Source: an uncultured Lachnospiraceae bacterium
GTDB taxonomy: Bacteria > Bacillota_A > Clostridia > Lachnospirales > Lachnospiraceae
Assembly (NCBI GenBank): GCA_905200565.1
Contig: CAJKKX010000007.1
Span: 1-19,233, forward strand
Reading direction: 5' to 3'
DNA: 19,233 nt
The notes beneath the pieces are model-generated. The model was given only the letters and a program-made list of their open reading frames with translations. It was not told where the DNA came from and searched no databases. Shown here piece by piece: positions 16,877-19,233 of this stretch. The first letter of the stretch is position 1, and each line of letters opens with the position of its first letter. Made by a program: the position numbers and the translations under genes.

Positions 16877-17299
16877 CTATTTTTCTTCCAGAACAGATGT
16901 ACAATGCGGACATCTGACCGCATCTATGGCAATCTCACTTTTACAAAACGGACAAACTTTCGTTGTCGGTTCTGCCGGAAGTTCTTCTTCCGTTTTTTTC
17001 ATCCTTTTCGATGCAGAATTCAGCGCTTTAATCAGAGCAAAAATTACCAGCGCCATAATAAGAAAGTTAATAATTGCCGTAAGAAAACTTCCATAATTCA
17101 GCGTGACATCTCCCAGCAGCGTAACACTCATCTCACTGAAATTCAGTCCGCCGAACAGTCCAAGAATCGGAGAGATTATGTCCTCTACCAATGATGTTAC
17201 GATTGCTGTAAACGCACCGCCGATGATAATGCCGACCGCCATATCCATGACATTTCCCTTGCTGATAAACTCCTTAAACTCCTTGAAAAACTTTTTCAT
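16877..17299 (-). CDS. mscL: MscL, large-conductance mechanosensitive channel with C-terminal zinc ribbon
   Basis: MscL is a cytoplasmic-membrane channel that opens under membrane tension to release solutes in osmotic downshock. The 140-aa protein has the family N-terminus [17 protein letters not shown], first membrane helix about 16-45 ([16 protein letters not shown]), second about 70-95 ([20 protein letters not shown]), then a cytoplasmic tail. The tail carries two CxxC pairs (C116/C119 in CPFC, C130/C133 in CPHC), a zinc-ribbon-like add-on absent from the E. coli protein. An alternative ATG nine nt upstream (17308) is possible; both have AAGG-type ribosome sites. It has a strong promoter (17346-17374) and leads directly into GH2 paralog 2. 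Confidence 0.92.
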   Translation of the reverse strand: MKKFFKEFKEFISKGNVMDMAVGIIIGGAFTAIVTSLVEDIISPILGLFGGLNFSEMSVTLLGDVTLNYGSFLTAIINFLIMALVIFALIKALNSASKRMKKTEEELPAEPTTKVCPFCKSEIAIDAVRCPHCTSVLEEK

Positions 17300-17345
17300 C
17301 TTTATCATTCCTTTTCCTTCATTATTTGGTACAAACCATAAATTC

Positions 17346-17374
17346 ATTATATAATATTTCCTAAATTGCCGCAA
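17346..17374 (-). promoter_or_regulatory. Promoter of the mscL-GH2-rpiB unit
   Basis: TTGCGG (17374-17369) and a perfect TATAAT (17351-17346) are 17 bp apart on the minus strand, about 40 nt ahead of the mscL start. No internal promoter was seen in the short gaps to the GH2 gene and rpiB. Confidence 0.65.
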
Positions 17375-17396
17375 TTTTTTTTTGGACTTTTTCATA

Positions 17397-17437
17397 AAAA
17401 ATACCGAAAAACCACAAAAGGACTTTTCGGTATTTTT
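17397..17437. terminator. Hairpin upstream of the mscL promoter, terminator-like on both strands
   Basis: AAAAATACCGAAAA (17397-17410) pairs with TTTTCGGTATTTTT (17424-17437) around a 13-nt loop. A T-run ends the stem on either strand, so it fits an intrinsic terminator insulating mscL from transcription coming from the tRNA side. Confidence 0.6.
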
Positions 17438-17442
17438 CGGTA

Positions 17443-17490
17443 AGTTGAAAAAGGATTTGAAGAGATACACTTCGTAAGAAAGTCGCCGCC
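17443..17490 (-). pseudogene. Possible degenerate tRNA 3'-end copy
   Basis: Plus-strand GTTGAAAAAGGATTTGAA (17444-17461) resembles the 3' end of the intact tRNA-Thr, GCTGAAAAAGGGACTTGAA (17743-17761), with a few changes. Both copies sit just beyond a hairpin carrying a CGGTA-type stem and T-run. ACTTCGTAAGAAAGT next to it can form a short stem like a decayed anticodon arm. The T-stem no longer pairs, so it is not a working tRNA. It could be a duplicated tRNA end, an old integration scar, or chance. Confidence 0.3.
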
Positions 17491-17689
17491 TTGCATCTTG
17501 CAATTAAATTGCAGGCAAATTCAAAACATACGGAGGAATTAAAAATAACAAAGACGATTTTTTGACAAAGCGGGTGGGAAATACGAAGAGCAAAGCAGAT
17601 TTCTCAGAGAGCCAGACACAAAGGGAAGAAATTTCCCAAAACGCAGAGCTGATGAATTTGTGGTTATAAAACCAGTATCCGAAAAACAG
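17491..17689. other. Unassigned stretch between tRNA-Thr terminator and mscL upstream region
   Basis: No gene with a convincing start is seen. A 70-codon minus-strand ORF (17504-17716) overlaps the tRNA terminator and has a Phe/Ser/Leu-rich, low-complexity product without a ribosome site, so it is not called. A small palindrome, GCAATTAAATTGC, lies near 17502-17514. Confidence 0.4.
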
Positions 17690-17734
17690 AAAAGTACCGG
17701 AAACCCGCTTAAACACTGGATTTCCGGTACTTTT
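17690..17734 (-). terminator. Terminator of tRNA-Thr
   Basis: AAAAGTACCGGAAA (17690-17703) pairs perfectly with TTTCCGGTACTTTT (17721-17734), a 14-bp stem with a 17-nt loop. On the minus strand it begins 8 nt after the tRNA end and finishes in TTTTC. Confidence 0.75.
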
Positions 17735-17741
17735 TAAGTTA

Positions 17742-17814
17742 AGCTGAAAAAGGGACTTGAACCCTCGACCCCTTCATTACGAGTGAAGTGCTCTACCAAC
17801 TGAGCTATTTCAGC
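17742..17814 (-). tRNA. tRNA-Thr (anticodon CGU)
   Basis: The 73-nt minus-strand sequence folds as a full cloverleaf. The 7-bp acceptor is GCTGAAA/TTTCAGC; the D arm is GCTC/GAGC with AGTTGGTA in the loop; the anticodon stem is CTTCA/TGAAG with loop CTCGTAA, giving anticodon CGU (reads ACG); the T arm is GAGGG/CCCTT with loop TTCAAGT. The discriminator base is U and CCA is not encoded. It has its own promoter and terminator. Confidence 0.97.
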
Positions 17815-17847
17815 CTGTCTCACAGTCTTTCAACTGCCGACTGCATT

Positions 17848-17876
17848 ATTATATCTGCTTTTTCGATATTTTGCAA
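17848..17876 (-). promoter_or_regulatory. Promoter of tRNA-Thr
   Basis: TTGCAA (17876-17871) and a perfect TATAAT (17853-17848) are 17 bp apart on the minus strand. The predicted start near 17841 is about 27 nt upstream of the mature tRNA end. Confidence 0.8.
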
Positions 17877-17966
17877 GTACTTTTTTTCATATTTTGATTT
17901 TTTTATCATAAATTTTCAGGGCGTTTTTGATATTTTTATAGAAATGCACTTCCCAGTTCTCAGACT

Positions 17967-18009
17967 AATACAGGAAATGCCGGCGGCTAAGCCAGCATTT
18001 CCTTGTATT
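17967..18009. terminator. Long imperfect hairpin downstream of the partial right-edge gene
   Basis: AATACAGGAAATGC (17967-17980) pairs with GCATTTCCTTGTATT (17995-18009) apart from one bulged base, around a 14-nt loop with a further GGC/GCC pairing. It lies about 70 nt past the stop of the right-edge gene. No clear T-tract follows on either strand, so it may be a weak terminator, an RNA 3' end stabiliser or a dispersed repeat. Confidence 0.4.
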
Positions 18010-18076
18010 GCCATAAACACGCCGTGGTTTTACTCATCCAGGGAAAATCCAACCTTACCGAAGCCCATGTTCCCTC

Positions 18077-19233
18077 TTACTTTTCAAAATACCGGTTCGC
18101 TTCCTGATTATACAGATATAATCCTGCAATCACATCTTTCAGTTCCTGTGTGCGCTGATCTGTGATTTCCCGTTTCAGCACATTATAACAATACGCCAAA
18201 ACACCATACTGCACCTCCAGTCGGGAAGATGAATCCGAAACGGTTACCGTATAGGTTTCGTCCAAATCCTTCGCAGCAATATCCGTGATTTCGACATAAT
18301 AGTAATTTCCTGACTTCACTTTTTCCAGCTCACGTTCTTCTCCGTTTCGGATGCAGGTAAATACCATATCCTCCACTTTTGTCTCATCCACCGTAAAATA
18401 CAGCCGCAGCGTTGTCTGGGAAAGCAGTAATAAATTTGACCCTTCAAATTTCACAAATTCGCTCTTCTGTTCTGCCGGATTACCATAAGAAATAAGCGTG
18501 TCTGCCGTCACCGCGGATACATCCTTTTCTTCTTCCGTTATATAATCCCCGGCATTTGCAGGCGTTTCTTCCCTGTGCTTAAAATACTTCTGCGCATAGC
18601 TTCCATAGTTCAGCATAGACTTAATCAATCCTGCCGCCTTTTCATACGTGGCATTATTGTCTTTATGCTGAAACAGATAATCTGCATATTGTTTTACTGT
18701 ATAGGTATATTCCTTCCCATACCTTACAACATCTCCGGGAACAATCACCTGCGCCCTGATTTCGTCTGTCATCTCCTTGGCCGCCACGTCACAGGAAAAT
18801 ACATAATACGTTTTCCCCTTCACCATTGTGGTATCTTTTACCGCCTCACTTACCAAAACATCCTTCTCCGTTCCGTTTGGAAGTGTAAAGTGCATATAAG
18901 CCGTATCACTCCCTGCTACGCTTCCAGCCAGCTCCATATAAAAGTTGACCCCGATATTTCCTTTCAGGCTCAGGGTATATCCGGCAATCGTGCCAATATC
19001 CACGAATACATGGTCCGGAATGATCACCTGTTTCGTATACTCTGCCATGTTTCCGGTATAATCACGAACACAGATGCCTTTCTTAAAGGTAACTTCCGTC
19101 TCTCCACATACCACATAATATCTGTTGCTCTCCTGCCAGGTTTCGCCGCCATCAAAGGAATATCCCGATACGCCGCTTTCTGAATCGTCCGCATGGACAG
19201 TGAGATAAACGCCTTTCTCATCACCTGCCGATA
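18077..19233 (-). CDS. C-terminal part of a large, probably secreted protein with a duplicated domain of unknown function (partial)
   Basis: The frame is open from the right edge (19233) to the TAA at 18077, giving 384 visible residues; the true start lies outside the window. The first about 75 residues contain SGYSFDGGETWQ and look like an Ig-like surface-protein domain. Two related segments follow. The first (starting near 18984) reads GTIAGYTLSLKGNIGVNFYM, then YYVFSCDVAAKEMTD, YTVKQYADYLF and MLNYGSYAQKYF. The second is shorter, with LRLYFTVDE, YYYVEITDIAAKDLDETYTV, YGVLAYCYNVL and LYLYNQEANRYF. The pattern resembles C-terminal regions I recall from Clostridia surface proteins, but I cannot name a characterised function. 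No LPXTG, SLH or membrane anchor is seen at the C-terminus. An internal GTG at 19114 is not needed as a start. Confidence 0.75.
   Translation of the reverse strand, partial: SAGDEKGVYLTVHADDSESGVSGYSFDGGETWQESNRYYVVCGETEVTFKKGICVRDYTGNMAEYTKQVIIPDHVFVDIGTIAGYTLSLKGNIGVNFYMELAGSVAGSDTAYMHFTLPNGTEKDVLVSEAVKDTTMVKGKTYYVFSCDVAAKEMTDEIRAQVIVPGDVVRYGKEYTYTVKQYADYLFQHKDNNATYEKAAGLIKSMLNYGSYAQKYFKHREETPANAGDYITEEEKDVSAVTADTLISYGNPAEQKSEFVKFEGSNLLLLSQTTLRLYFTVDETKVEDMVFTCIRNGEERELEKVKSGNYYYVEITDIAAKDLDETYTVTVSDSSSRLEVQYGVLAYCYNVLKREITDQRTQELKDVIAGLYLYNQEANRYFEK

Noticed and set aside
17309..17503. N-terminal extension of MscL by 65 or more residues
   Set aside because: The extension runs across the mscL promoter and a terminator-like hairpin and is not part of the MscL family.
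17504..17716. A 70-codon minus-strand ORF upstream of mscL
   Set aside because: It overlaps the tRNA-Thr terminator, has no ribosome site, and has a low-complexity Phe/Ser/Leu-rich product.
1..19233. CRISPR arrays, insertion sequences, transposases or phage genes
   Set aside because: No direct-repeat/spacer pattern, transposase motif or phage structural gene was seen; the only repeats are the protein-coding FIVAR and TE units and the hairpins listed.

Overview
The window looks like a chromosome segment of a gut Lachnospiraceae-type Firmicute (Clostridia). This is inferred, not searched. It rests on the AGGAGG-type ribosome binding sites, moderate GC content, very large secreted glycosidases ending in FIVAR and leucine-rich-repeat (LRR_5) modules, a D-lactate dehydrogenase with a Rex-like operator, and an MscL carrying a C-terminal zinc ribbon. 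Nearly everything is on the minus strand; the one plus-strand gene is argG.

Layout: (1) 1-3780, arginine biosynthesis. argJ (cut by the left edge) and argC form a minus-strand operon that diverges from argG. The region between them holds two promoters with ARG-box-like sites. The argC transcript has a roughly 125-nt leader with a 14-codon ORF (own Shine-Dalgarno) overlapping a 10-bp perfect inverted repeat. A strong bidirectional terminator follows argG. (2) 3778-8361, a 1527-aa secreted GH2 beta-galactosidase-like enzyme. (3) 8456-9841, a two-gene unit: a single-pass membrane protein with a Thr/Glu/Pro-rich stalk and an SH3b domain, then endonuclease III (nth). (4) 9788-11022, a D-lactate dehydrogenase gene with a long terminator hairpin and a Rex-like operator. 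(5) 11023-17374, a probable operon of mscL, a second giant GH2 enzyme (about 1786 aa) and rpiB. (6) 17376-18076, a gene-poor stretch with tRNA-Thr(CGU), its strong promoter and terminator, a possible tRNA remnant, and another long hairpin. (7) 18077-19233, the C-terminal part of a large, probably secreted protein with two copies of a domain I cannot name.

How it fits together: ArgJ, ArgC and ArgG serve arginine synthesis and are probably controlled by ArgR, possibly with an extra RNA or leader-peptide layer at argC. The two GH2 enzymes are paralogs and share domain order from signal peptide to LRR tail. They differ mainly in FIVAR number (one versus four) and linker, and share patches of near-identical DNA. 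They probably release galactose or similar beta-linked sugars from host or dietary glycans outside the cell. RpiB sits directly behind one of them, and D-lactate dehydrogenase would handle fermentation redox balance. The less familiar signals are the argC leader, the lysine-rich C-terminal tails on the GH2 enzymes, the tRNA-flanking repeats and the repeated domain at the right edge.
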